This document shows positions 1 through 11,538 of a DNA stretch of 64,000 nucleotides, piece after piece. The first letter of the stretch is position 1. Each line of letters begins with the position of its first letter. The notes under the pieces were generated by a model. It was given only the letters and a program-made list of their open reading frames with translations, was not told where the DNA came from and ran no database searches. Source of the DNA: Chamaecrista fasciculata (lineage: Eukaryota > Streptophyta > Magnoliopsida > Fabales > Fabaceae); NCBI GenBank assembly GCA_003254925.1, contig QANZ01045516.1, forward strand, positions 63,923 through 127,922, in the 5' to 3' direction. A program made the translations under genes and the position numbers.

Positions 1-800
1 ACAGTTTTGAAAAAAAGCAACCAAATGGAAATGGAAGGGTGAAAACTTACCAAATGAAGGAGAAACCAAGAAAGGAAGGAAGGAAGGGAGGAGGACGGTG
101 GAAGGGTCAGAACTGGAGTCTCCGGCGGTGCAGAAAGGTCGCCGGAGGTTGGTGGTCGGCGGCCTAGACAATGGTGGTGCAAGGGAGTGGCAATGGTGAA
201 GAGAAAGTGAGAGACGAAGAGAGTGACGAGTGTGTATGAAAGAGGGAAAGGGTCGTTCGTTTTTTTTTTTTTTGAGTTGGGATGGAAAAATCTGCAGATT
301 TCTAGAGGCTAGAGTAAGATTAAATTTAGATTAAGGATCCCAAAATTTGTAATTTACAGAAATGCCCCAAATCATTTATAACAACTTCAAAATGATCCGA
401 AAACTCAAAATTTTAGAAATGGAATTTTTTAACCAAAGTTTTACTGTTGGATTTGTTTCAACGAGTAGATTTTAACTATGCAATTTGTTTTTAAAAGCTC
501 CACCTCTAACATATTTCAGTTCCTACTCGAAGGTGTCATTTGTCAGGCCTAAAGAAAAACCCTGATCAAATTTTAAATTCCGTTTGCTCCCAAATTTTTA
601 CCACAAGCCTGATAAAATATGAGGATAGAATATGCCAATTAAAATTCTAAATTATTGTGTTTGCTAATTTCTAAAAATTTTAAGCTAAAAATTTCTAATA
701 CCGGCTTAAAACTAGCCTAAAACTCTCTAGAATTGCTAAAGGCCTCTAATACTAATCTAATCTCCCCTAAAACTCTACTCTAATTTCCTAGGACCTCACA
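1..800 (-). repeat. 3' LTR (partial) of the Tekay-like element
   Basis: The minus-strand LTR begins with TGTGAGGTCCTAGG directly after the purine tract at 801-810. It is clearly homologous to the right-hand part of the solo LTR ending at 14805 and to the plus-strand piece starting at 25490. Only about 800 bp of an LTR that is about 3.3 kb in its solo form are inside the window. Confidence 0.85.
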
Positions 801-810
801 ATCTCCCCCC
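801..810 (-). other. Polypurine tract of the Tekay-like element
   Basis: On the minus strand this reads as a G-rich run followed by GAGAT immediately before the LTR start, the usual place for plus-strand priming. Confidence 0.6.
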
Positions 811-3800
811 GTTAAGAAATTCAGTCCCCCGAATTTCTCAAGGACACTAACCTTAGCTCTTGAACAAATGTGGATACTTCGCTTGCATCTCATCCTCTAC
901 TTCCCATGTAGCCTCTTCTTGTGAATGGTTCAGCCACATCACCTTCACAAGTAGAATCTCTTTTTTCCTTAACTTCTTGGTCTGTCGATCCAAAATCGCT
1001 ACTGGCACTTCTTCATATGTTAAGTTCTCCTCTAGCCGAACTTCCTGAGGCTGAATCACATGCGTTGGATCTGGTAAGTATTTCCTCAACATGGAAACAT
1101 GAAACACCGGCTAGACACCCTCTAACTCTGCAGGTAGGGGCAACCGGTAAGCAACATTTCCAACTCGATCAAGCACTTCAAAAGGCCCAATGTACCTAGA
1201 ACTCAACTTCCCTTTCTTACCGAACCTCATGACTCCTTTCATCGGAGAAACTCGTAGGAAGACTTGGTCACCAACTGAAAACTCCAATTCTATCCTTCGG
1301 TTGTCAACATATGCTTTCTGTCTACTTTGAGCCGTCAATAAATGCTCCCTTATTAGCTTCACTTTATCTAGGGCATCTTGTAACAAGTCAGGTTTCACAA
1401 GCTTTGTTTCCCCAACTTCAAACCAACCGATTGGGGATCTACACTGCCTCCCATAAAGGGCCTCAAAAGGAGCCATCTGAATACTCGCCTGATAATTATT
1501 ATTATAAGCAAATTCAGCCAATGGCAAATACTTCTCCCAACTTCCTCTAAAGTCCAGCACACAAGCTCTCAGCATGTCTTCCAAAATTTGGATGGTTCGT
1601 TCTGATTGCCCATTAGTTTGAGGGTGAAAAGCCGTGCTCAGGTCAAGTCTAGTTCCTAATGCTTCTTGCAAGGCTCTCCAAAATCGAGAAGTAAACTGTG
1701 GTCCTCTGTCAGAAATGATGGATAGTGGCACTCCATGCAACCTCACAATCTCATTCAGGTAATTCTGCGCATACTTAGCCACCCCATAAGTAGTCTTAAC
1801 AGGTAGAAAATGTGCAGACTTGGTGAGTCTATCAACAATCACCCACATAGAGTCATAGCCTTGCTGGCTACGTGACAATCCTGTCACAAAATCCATCGTG
1901 ATTCACTCCCACTTCCACTCGGGAATCTCAATCCTCTGGAACACTCCAGCCGACTTCTGATGTTCTGCCTTTACCTGTTGGCAAACTAGGCATTTTGAAA
2001 CCAAATTTGCAACATCCTTCTTCATCCCATTCCACCAATATAATTCCTTCAAGTCTTGGTACATCTTGGTGGCTCCTGGATGTATGGAATATGCACTACC
2101 ATGTGCCTCTGCCAAAATTTGTTCATTAGTCTCCAACCATAGGAACACATAGTCGGTTTCCATTGCGAAGAACTCCCTCTCCATCGATGACAAACTCACT
2201 AGCTTCACCTGATCTCACCATTTCCATGAGCTTCTTTAAATTTGGATCTTCTTCTTGCCTCATCTTCGCTTGCTCCACCAGGCTAGATCGTGCCCGAATG
2301 TGAGCTAGGAACACTCCGGTTCCACTTATCTCAAACTCGATGCCACTACGTTGTAACTCATGAATCTCCTCTATTAAGGGTCTTCTCATCACTATTATAT
2401 GCTCTAAACTACCCATGTACTTCCTGCTTAAAGCATCTGCCACCACATTTCCCTTGCCTGGATGATATAGGATCTTGCAATCATAGTCCTTCATTAGTTC
2501 CATCCATCTCCTTTGTCTCAGATTCAAATCTTTTTGATCAAAGATATACTTAAGGCTCTTGTGATCGGTGTAAATTTCACACGTTTCACCATACAAGTAA
2601 TGCCTCCAAATCTTCTAGGCAAAAACTACAACTGCCATCTCCAGGTCATGCGTAGGGTAGTTTTTCTCATGATTTTTCAACTGTCTCGAGGCATATGCAA
2701 TAACCTTACCATGCTGCATAAGCACACATCCAAGTCCCACTCTAGATGCATCACAATACACTGCATATCCTCCAGTTCCTTCAGGTAACGCTAATACCGG
2801 AGCCGAAGTCAAGCTATCCTTCAATTTTTGAAAACTCTGCTCATAGGCCTCTGACCACTCAAACTTCATATTCTTCTGAGTCAACCGTGTCAGGGGAGCT
2901 ACAATCTTAGAAAATTCTTTTACAAATTGACGATAATACCCTGCTAGCCCCAAGAAACTTCGAACCTCTGTCACTAAAGTGTGTTGTTTCCATTCTTAAA
3001 CTGCGTCAATCTTACTTGGATCAACATGGATGTCATCCTTTGACACTACATGCCCAAGGAACGCTACTTTATCAAGCCAAAATTCACACTTCGAGAACTT
3101 AGCATACAATTGTCGCTCTCTTAAAACTTGCAAAGCTGTCCTTAGATGTACTTCATGCTCCTCTGGAGTTTTGGAATAAACCAAGATGTCATCGATGAAC
3201 ACTCACAAATTTATCTAGAAATTGTTTGAACACCCTATTCATCAAGTCCATAAAGGCTGCAGGGGCGTTCGTCAACCCAAATGACATCACTAAAAACTCA
3301 TAGTGCCCATATCGTGTCCGAAAAGCTGTCTTAGGTATATCTTCCTCCCTGATCTTCAACTGGTGATACCCTGATCGTAGGTCTATCTTCGAAAAACATT
3401 TTGCCCCTTGGAGTTGGTCAAACAAATCATTAATCCTGGGCAATGGATAACGATTCTTCACAGTAACCTTGTACAATTGTCTATAGTCAATACACAACCT
3501 CAAGGTGCCATCTTTCTTCCTTACAAACAACACTGGAGCTCCCCAAGGTGATACACTAGGCTGAATAAATCCCTTATCCAAAAGCTCTTGTAATTGAATC
3601 TACAATTCCTTCAATTCCTTCGGTGCCATTCGGTATGGTGGAATCGAAATTGGTTGAGTACCCGGTACTAATTCTATCCTAAACTCAATCTCCCTATCGG
3701 GCGGTAAACCTGGCAACTCTTCAGGAAACACATCAGGGAACTCCCTAACCACAGGCACCTGCTCAAGAGATAACACCTCCTTCTCCACATCCTTGACCAG

Positions 3801-4467
3801 GGCTAAAAACCCATGACATCCTTTCCTCAACAACCTCCTAGCCCCAATTGCTGAAATGAGGTTTGATGGTGCCTCCATCCGATCACCTTGTACCTCAAAA
3901 GGAGGCTCGCCAGGCATTTCGAACCTTACACACTTGAACCTACAATCCAAGGTGGAATGACATGATGCTAACCAATCCATTCCCAAGATCACATCCAAAT
4001 CTTGCATCCCTAACACCATGAGGTCTGCAAAGGTCTCCCTACCCTCTACAAGAATTGGACAAGATTGATACACAAGTTCCACGATAAGCGAGTCTCCCAT
4101 CGGTGTAGATACTACAATCGCCTCCCCCATCCTAGTGGGATCTCGACCAAACTTAGCCGCAAAAGATGGCGACACATAAGAATGAGTGGACCCAGGGTCA
4201 AATGACACACGAGCCTCAAATGAATGAACCAAAAGAATACCTGTAACAATGACATTTGATGTCTGAGCATCTTGTTGTGTAATGGCAAAAACCCTTGCTT
4301 GCCATCGACTTGTAGGGGCTGGTCCCCTGCCTCTTGCTCCTCTACCTCTTCCACCACTACTCACAGACTGAGCGTGGACGACCCGTACCAGTTGTGCTGC
4401 AATGGCTGACGGAGTGCTCTACTCTAGATTGGAGCTTAATCCCGCTCCCCTTCGTCTCTGTGAAAAA

Positions 4468-6695
4468 TGTTGGGAAATCCCGGGGAAAACACGCAGCGGA
4501 AGCAAAAGTATAAACAAAAAAAACTTGCGCTCCCCAGGAAAATCCCACCCTGAGATCCGCTAGTTGAATTTAAAACCAGATACGAAAAGTGTTATACCTC
4601 AAGCTTTCAATCGGATGGTTAAACTTGGTGAGTCTGAGAAGTCCGTTTCCACGTCCTTTCTCCACTGGTAATCCACACGAACAATTTCCCGAACACGAGG
4701 TGCTAGCCTTCTTGTTTCTTTCTCCAAAGAAACCGGGATTGAATCTACAGCTGTTGAACTCAGGAACTCCTTCTCTGAATTCAGGCTAGGTGGCGCAACA
4801 GAGCAGAAGACAGCAACAAAACTCCTTTTGTTCTTCTTCTCTCAAAAACCCTAAGAACCCACAACTTCGATTTTCTCTCTAACTCCTTAGAAGAAAATCG
4901 ACTTCTCTCTCTAGGAAGATGGGTGGCGAATTTTCTCTCTCAACAAGGATGAAAATAGACTTGCCAAAACAATTAGGGTTTTTCACTTGTGTGTTGTTTG
5001 AGTTAGGCGACTTTAAGATATATAATTACCAAAATTATGGTAATTTTATAAATATAAAATCATGATATTACAATAATATCATATCTTTAAGACTTGAATA
5101 TCTAATTAAAATATTACCATAATATTTTAATTCCAATTCAAATTGCTATCTCAAAGAATCAAATGGAAGATCAAATCTCCCAATGGGACCCACATGAGAT
5201 AGGCGCCTAACTCCCCTTATTTTATTGGAATTTTATAAATAAAAAATAGCTCCTAAAATTAGGAAGTCATAACCAACTTATTTTATCCCAATGTTTTTGA
5301 ATTAAAATATTACCATAATATCTTTAATTCAAATTTTGAATTCTGAATTTAAATTCTTTATTGAATTAAAATATTACCCCAATATCTTAATTCAAATCTT
5401 GAATNNNNNNNNNNNNNNNNNNNNNNNNNNNNNNNNNNNNNNNNNNNNNNNNNNNNNNNNNNNNNNNNNNNNNNNNNNNNNNNNNNNNNNNNNNNNNNNN
5501 NNNNNNNNNNNNNNNNNNNNNNNNNNNNNNNNNNNNNNNNNNNNNNNNNNNNNNNNNNNNNNNNNNNNNNNNNNNNNNNNNNNNNNNNNNNNNNNNNNNN
5601 NNNNNNNNNNNNNNNNNNNNNNNNNNNNNNNNNNNNNNNNNNNNNNNNNNNNNNNNNNNNNNNNNNNNNNNNNNNNNNNNNNNNNNNNNNNNNNNNNNNN
5701 NNNNNNNNNNNNNNNNNNNNNNNNNNNNNNNNNNNNNNNNNNNNNNNNNNNNNNNNNNNNNNNNNNNNNNNNNNNNNNNNNNNNNNNNNNNNNNNNNNNN
5801 NNNNNNNNNNNNNNNNNNNNNNNNNNNNNNNNNNNNNNNNNNNNNNNNNNNNNNNNNNNNNNNNNNNNNNNNNNNNNNNNNNNNNNNNNNNNNNNNNNNN
5901 NNNNNNNNNNNNNNNNNNNNNNNNNNNNNNNNNNNNNNNNNNNNNNNNNNNNNNNNNNNNNNNNNNNNNNNNNNNNNNNNNNNNNNNNNNNNNNNNNNNN
6001 NNNNNNNNNNNNNNNNNNNNNNNNNNNNNNNNNNNNNNNNNNNNNNNNNNNNNNNNNNNNNNNNNNNNNNNNNNNNNNNNNNNNNNNNNNNNNNNNNNNN
6101 NNNNNNNNNNNNNNNNNNNNNNNNNNNNNNNNNNNNNNNNNNNNNNNNNNNNNNNNNNNNNNNNNNNNNNNNNNNNNNNNNNNNNNNNNNNNNNNNNNNN
6201 NNNNNNNNNNNNNNNNNNNNNNNNNNNNNNNNNNNNNNNNNNNNNNNNNNNNNNNNNNNNNNNNNNNNNNNNNNNNNNNNNNNNNNNNNNNNNNNNNNNN
6301 NNNNNNNNNNNNNTTGCACCATGGCTCTCGAGAAGCATCTAGTGCATGTATCTCTATACACCGAGGTCATGCTGGTCTTAGTTCATTTACGTTCCCACGT
6401 GAATGATCGACCAGGGACAGTTTTAGATTAATTATCTTATAATCAATCAAGGACGCTATCATAGTAAACACGCTAATAATATGATAACAACATAATTTAT
6501 CTCTATAAATTAATCAAAAATATATGTTCAAACAATAACACATAAATAAAATGATTGGCCCTAGGGCACAATCTCCATCAGTTATCACAGTAAACATGCT
6601 AATAATGTGAAAACCATTAATTTATCTCTATAAATTAATCCATATGTTCATAACATATATAAAAGAGGATTGGCCCTAGGGCAAAATTCCCAACA
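4468..6695 (-). mobile_element. Solo LTR of a Ty1/copia element inside the Tekay-like element
   Basis: It starts TGTTGGGAAATCCC and ends AATTCCCAACA and is flanked by a 5-bp target duplication AAAAA (4463-4467 and 6696-6700). Read on the minus strand it matches the LTRs of the copia elements at 29861 and 46249. No internal coding region is visible, but 909 bases are N, so a solo LTR is inferred rather than proven. A second, partial LTR-end-like copy (GGCCCTAGGGCACAATCTCC) occurs near 6558, next to the true end. Confidence 0.85.
5405..6313. other. Assembly gap (N)
   Basis: 909 N within the solo LTR at 4468-6695. The true length is unknown. Reading frames drawn through it have no meaning. Confidence 0.99.
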
Positions 6696-8195
6696 AAAAA
6701 TCCCTGGCCAAGTGTCCTGCTTGACCGCAAGAATAACAAAGCTTAGTAGCTCCATAGAAAGTTTCGGAGTGGAAACGACCACAAGTGGCACAAGTGGTCC
6801 CACCCCGGGTAACAATAGATGAATTCAAGCCTCGTTGAGAACCCTACTTGCTCCTATATCCCACTGTCCTCGTGGAGGTTTCTTCGGAAGTCTTAGCGAT
6901 ATTACTCGGCCTTGTCAACAATGGCACAGGTGGTGGCCCACCAATCAATCTCTGCTTCTTCTTATCTGAGCTCCCTTGGAACCCACCTTGGGGAAACCCC
7001 CTTCTTTGGTGATCATCTGCCTTCTTTAGCATGCGACGCTGTTCTATAGACATAGCGCAATCCACAGCCTCTGAATAGGTCTCAAAAAGTGTAGCTTGAC
7101 TTGCTAATGCCGAATAAAGTGGCTCCACTAGTCTTTGGATGAATCTCTTGATTCTCTCTCTCTCATTAGGCACCAACCCTGGTGCATACTGTGCCAACTC
7201 TGAGAACTTCATCTCGTACTCAGTGACAGACATATTGGGTGTTTGCCACAACTCCTCAAAAACTTGTCGTTTTGCATCTCTAACTCCCATTGGCAAAAAC
7301 CTACCAATGAAAGCCTCCTTGAATTCTTCCCAATTCATACGCGGGGACTGTAAAGGTCGTTCTCGTTGGAGCGTGTCATTCCAAACTCGAGCCGCACCTC
7401 TCAACTAGAACGAGGCCAATTCTGCCAACTCAGTACCTTGACAACGCATCATTTTGCCAATCCTTTCAATGTCTGTGATGAAATGTTGTGCATCTATTAC
7501 ACTGTCCATCCCTGTATAAATCGGGGGTTGTAACTTCAAAAACTTTGTTATAGGTGGCTCCTGCCTATCCTCCCCCCCCCCACGGAGTGGGTGCTGCTCC
7601 TGCACAGGTATCTCTTTATTAACCTTAGCCTCTTGGCCCACTTGATTGTTAGCATTTTCTCTCCCTGTGGCCATACCAGTCCTCTCACCAATGGCTTGAC
7701 ATATCTCCTCTCTCACTTGTTGGCGGATTCCATCACGCACCTCACGAACTGTAACCGCAACAATTTGAGCAATGGACCCTCGGGCAGCCCATGGGGTCCC
7801 CCAGCCTCTCCACCCTGGGCCGGTATATCCTATGGTGCAGCTCTCGCACCGATCCCTTGTCTACCGCTGCCCCTGCCACGTCCGCGACGGCGCCCTCGGC
7901 CTCGGGCTGGAGGGTGATCAAGCTGAGTGGAAGCCCGATCAGAAACGTCAGGGATGGACACACCCCTACCTGCCGCTCGATTCCTTGGTGGCATCTCAGC
8001 TCTACAAAGAGAGTAAACTCAAAATATAAAAAAAGTAATGTCAAACATAAATAATATTGGACTCAAGGAAAACAACTCAACTGCTTAAGTGTTCCCTTGG
8101 TGCTAGCTAAGATCATCGTTGTGCCCGGGATTCACAAAGATAACCAAGATAACACCCGAGACCACTAATGGCTCCACTAGACTCAAGATAACCTA

Positions 8196-8207
8196 GCTCT
8201 GATACCA
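8196..8207 (-). other. Primer-binding site (initiator Met-tRNA) of the Tekay-like element
   Basis: The minus strand reads TGGTATCAGAGC, the standard plant LTR-retrotransposon match to the 3' end of initiator Met-tRNA. It fixes the 5' end of the internal region. Confidence 0.85.
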
Positions 8208-8210
8208 ACT

Positions 8211-8248
8211 TGGTCACGCGTTCCCACTTAGGTGTGGGGGTCGTGACA
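8211..8248 (+). repeat. Short LTR-terminal remnant in reversed orientation
   Basis: The 38 bp next to the primer site match the terminus of this LTR type (compare 11539 and 44304, both beginning TGTCA[TC]GACCCCC), but they read in the opposite sense to what the adjacent primer site predicts. It is all that remains of an LTR on this side of the element. See the findings. Confidence 0.6.
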
Positions 8249-8304
8249 GGGGACATAATTGAAAGTTGATATATAATTTGAAAGACGAAAAGAATGTTTT
8301 TGCC
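8249..8304. mobile_element. Small TIR element, right arm only
   Basis: Right terminal arm of the small element found complete at 10582-10954. The rest lies on the far side of the Tekay-like insertion, beyond the window edge. Confidence 0.6.
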
Positions 8305-9133
8305 TTAATTAAAACTTTGACAGCTTTTTATGTTATACCAACCAAAATCATAAGAATTTGGTATTTTGTAATAAGTGATCGATTGCAAAATGACCTAAAT
8401 AGTATCCTAAATTGTATTTGGTTCGTCATCAAAATGAGGCACACAAGAAGACTGCTTAGTTTATTTTGTAATAAGTGCCATTATTGTTACACTACGATGC
8501 CAAATAATGCACTTCATGAACCAAAATTGACTTTTAATGGCCATTAATGAATAAACTTTGAACATTCCATTTTCTTTTGGAAAAGATTTGTTCTAGTTTT
8601 CCTTATCGCAATAGTTTTCAAATTTATATGATTGAAAAGTTCACCAAATAATATTTGCAAATGAGAAAATGTGAAAGTCATACAATTAAGAGGTCTAATT
8701 TTGTCTTTGTTAAGGAACTATGCTTATATAGAGATTACATACAAAGCTTCTCAAATTTCTTCTAGTTTTGAAGATATGAAGAATAGAAATGGAAGTGACA
8801 CATACTAAAGGTTTTGAAGATTTAAGAATTTTTCTCGTAAAAGAGCATGCTAGGAAACGAAATTACTAATCTCCAAGTTTGCGTGAGTGTTATTATTCCA
8901 TTCATTTTAGTATTTGGATCAACACTTTTTGTAAGTCTAGCCAGATGATTGATGTTATAGCATAAAGTTTTAAAAGAAATAACTTATGAAAAAAATGGTT
9001 TGCATAAAAAATGAAAATTATGTTATTTGTTCTTCCACTTGCTAAAAGAAGTGATTGGCAACCGCACGCCTTCACAAGTGACCAAATCCTTGTTTTGATT
9101 TCTACAACTAGTATACCAAATAGGCCTTGTCCT

Positions 9134-9340
9134 GAACATTTGCTCCAAACTTCCTCATTGCTTGCCGCAATTTGAGAAACGTTTCCCTTCAATGCAAGTG
9201 CTTCAAGAAGTGGTACGATCAAGCCGTCGTGACATTTCTTTCCCACTCTATTAACTAAGTTATCGCAACACTCTTTAGTAGGAGTGACATTACGATAAAC
9301 TATACTATTAAATGTGAGATAACCACAATCTTTCGTAAAC
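9134..9340 (-). pseudogene. Partial copy of the DD11/ECA1-like prolamin-domain gene
   Basis: This holds the C-terminal half of the peptide gene (from the FNSIVYRN segment through ECC, KKCHDG and EEVWSKC) and lacks the signal peptide, the first part of the domain and the normal last codons. It sits in the spacer of unit 1, joined to a second short copy of the flanking sequence (a repeat of the segment near 9094-9130 recurs at 9360-9415). It is therefore a partial local duplication of the neighbouring gene at 9727-10129, not a separate gene. Confidence 0.75.
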
Positions 9341-9726
9341 TATACTATTAAATTTAGTTATTTGGATCAACACTTATTTCTACAACTAGTATACCAAATA
9401 AGCCTTGTCCTCTATAAAACTCAAATATTTATTTTTCCATGAGCAAGATTTTATTAGAAACCTACACAAGATTGTCCTATGAAGTGAATAAAACAATTGT
9501 TACAAATCAAATAATGTGATGGGCAATTTGATATGACATGCAACTCATGGAATAGTGAGAATATAATTTTTATTATTTCCTTGTTACAAATTTAATTACG
9601 AAACGATCTCCCAAAAGACGGTTTGGGAAAAACATTTAAAAATAGATTAAAATTTAAATACATTTATTTTGAGATTACATTCTTGAATAACATTGTTCAA
9701 GGCAAAAAAACTTAATGAGAAGTTTG

Positions 9727-10129
9727 TCAACTTATTGAAGAACATTTGCTCCAAACTTCCTCATTGCTTGCTGCAATTTGAGAAACGTTTCCCTTCAATG
9801 CAGGTGCTTCAAGAAGTGGTACGATCAAGCCATCGTGACATTTCTTTCCCACTCTATTAACTAAGTTATCGCAACACTCTTTAGTAAGAGTGACATTACG
9901 ATAAACTATACTATTAAATGTGAGATAACCACAATCTTTCGTAAACTTTGTTGCACATTTTATCAAATATTCGAAAGATTCTTGATGTTCTTCTCGTGGT
10001 AGGTTGGACGGTGAAGGGTCGCCAAAGCCCTCGCCATCATTACCTGATAACATTCTTGGTGTAACTTGCATAGCGCAGCTAGCATAAAAAAAATAGGGTG
10101 ATCACAACTATGATTGTTGATTGTACCAT
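9727..10129 (-). pseudogene. DD11/ECA1-like small secreted protein gene, frameshifted signal peptide
   Basis: Same family as the open copy at 15366-15767. The mature part is open and keeps all six cysteines. The poly-A run at about 10086-10093 (reading FF in the signal peptide on the minus strand) has eight A instead of the seven in the open copies, so the ATG at 10129 is out of frame with the rest. The next in-frame Met (10071) follows the signal peptide and would leave a protein that cannot be secreted. It is most likely a pseudogene, unless the extra base is a homopolymer sequencing error. The TATA-like box at 10222-10234 is intact. Confidence 0.75.
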
Positions 10130-10221
10130 TGTTTCTTTAGTGTTACTCTAGGATGACGATGATTAGGGTCAGGTAAGATAAAGTGTTTGGATTTGTTTGT
10201 GGGTACAAAAGAAGAGGTGTA

Positions 10222-10234
10222 GGCTTTTATATGG
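10222..10234 (-). promoter_or_regulatory. TATA box of the peptide gene copy at 9727-10129
   Basis: CCATATAAAAGCC on the minus strand, about 95-105 bp before the ATG. It recurs at the same spacing in the other copies. Confidence 0.5.
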
Positions 10235-10581
10235 TTCGTGAAATGGAAAAACCAATGTTTCTAATAACTTACAATATCTAATGTTTTTCTAACTTTTCTT
10301 TGTTTGTAACATTAAAGTTTGAAACATTTGGCTCTTTCACAAAGATGTTGGTTTAGATTCCTTTGTGTAGTTTATCTAGCATTAAAGTAATGTTGTTATT
10401 AAGTTGAATCTTTAAACTTATCATTGCGTGGTTCTGAAAAATCACCACAATAGTGGTTTTTATTGATAACATGGAATTCCAAAAATGAAGTTCTATTTGG
10501 TAGAGACATTAACGTTATCAAAAGCATTTCTAACATTTTTAATTTGTTACTTATTTTTAACTTTTCCCTTCCAAAATTAAA

Positions 10582-10954
10582 GGCAAAAGTACATTTTTCG
10601 TCCCCAAACTATAAATCAACTTTTAATTTTGTCCCTAATGTTTTTTTGCCATCCATTTCTTAATATTTCATATTTTGTCAATTTTATCATTTGACTAACT
10701 TTTTTCAATAAATTAATGACAAACTTGATCTTTTTTTTTTCAATTTGAATTAGGATTAAAGTTTCATTAACTTTCAATTTTACATTATATGTGATTAGCC
10801 ATGTAGAATTTGTCATTAATTGTTTCCTAAACTAAGAACAATGGATAAATCAATTAAAAAAATTAATTGGGAACGAAATTGACAACTAAAAAAATATTGG
10901 GGACATAATTGAATGTTGGTATATAATTTGAAAGACGAAAAGAATTCTTTTGCC
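10582..10954. mobile_element. Small TIR element (MITE-like), copy between units 1 and 2
   Basis: About 373 bp with imperfect terminal inverted repeats of about 70 bp: GGCAAAAGTACATTTTTCG at the left and the complement of a similar sequence ending CTTTTGCC at the right. Both flanks carry AAATTAAA-like sequence, suggesting an 8-9 bp target duplication and hence a Mutator- or hAT-type origin, although AT-richness makes this uncertain. There is no coding capacity. It repeats at every unit boundary, so it was amplified together with the gene rather than inserted anew each time. Confidence 0.65.
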
Positions 10955-11538
10955 TTAAAATAAAACTTCGACAGCTTTTTGTGTTATACCAACCAAAATC
11001 ATAAGAATTTGGTATTTTGTGATAAGTGATCAATTGCAAAATGACGTAAATAGTATCCTAAATAGTATTTGGTTCGTCATCAAAATGAGTCAAACAAGAA
11101 GATTGCTTAGTTTATTTTGTAATAAATGCCATTATTGTTACACTATGATGCCAAATAATGCACTTGATGGATCAAAATTATCTTTTCATGGCCATTAATG
11201 AATAACCTTTGAACATTCAATTTTGATTTAGAAAAGATTAGTTCTAGTTTTCCTTTTCGCAATAGTTTTCAAATTTATATGATTGAAAAGTTCACCAAAT
11301 AATATTTGCAAATGAGAAAATGTGAAAATCATACGATTAAGAGGTCTAAGTTTGTCTTTGTTAAGGAACTATGCTCATATAGATATTACATACAAAACTT
11401 GTCAAATTTCTACTAGTTTTGACGATATGAAGAATAGAAATGGAAGTGACCCATACTAAAGGTTTTGAAGATTTAATAATTTTTCCCGTAAAAGAGCATG
11501 CTAGGAAAAGAAATTACTAATCTCCAAGTTAGCGTGAG

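Larger units (their letters stand above)
853..7994 (-). mobile_element. gag-pol region of the Tekay-like element (interrupted)
   Basis: Reading leftwards, gag starts near 7994 with a basic RG-rich N-terminus. It continues through a retrotransposon gag domain (about 7740-6850, with WEEFKEAFIGRFLP-type sequence) and a CCHC zinc knuckle near 6700-6800. After the inserted copia LTR come an aspartic protease with DPGSTHSYV (about 4200), reverse transcriptase with the FIDD catalytic motif (about 3200), RNase H (about 2750-2550), the integrase zinc-binding and core domains (about 2100-1400) and a chromodomain (about 1000-853). The order PR-RT-RH-INT-chromodomain is diagnostic for chromoviruses. The reading frame is broken several times; no function is expected. 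Confidence 0.88.
1..8248 (-). mobile_element. Ty3/gypsy element, Tekay/Del-type chromovirus, truncated by the window edge
   Basis: The element reads right to left. From its 5' side it shows a primer-binding site complementary to initiator Met-tRNA (8196-8207), gag, protease, reverse transcriptase, RNase H, integrase, a C-terminal chromodomain, a purine tract (801-810) and the start of a 3' LTR that leaves the window at position 1. The chromodomain and the LTR similarity to the 3.27-kb solo LTR at 11539-14805 place it in the Tekay/Del group of chromoviruses. A copia LTR lies inside it. Coding is broken in roughly half a dozen or more places, so it is a fossil. It sits inside the left end of the small-element/peptide-gene array: the right flank is the right arm of the array's small inverted-repeat element. 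Confidence 0.9.

Noticed and set aside
5336-6406. Long open frames across 5405-6313 on both strands
   Set aside because: They consist almost entirely of N.
10463-10663. 66-codon frames repeated at 10463, 16101 and 20530
   Set aside because: They cover promoter-proximal spacer and the left arm of the small TIR element. Their repetition reflects the tandem array, and the peptide has no domain or conserved start.
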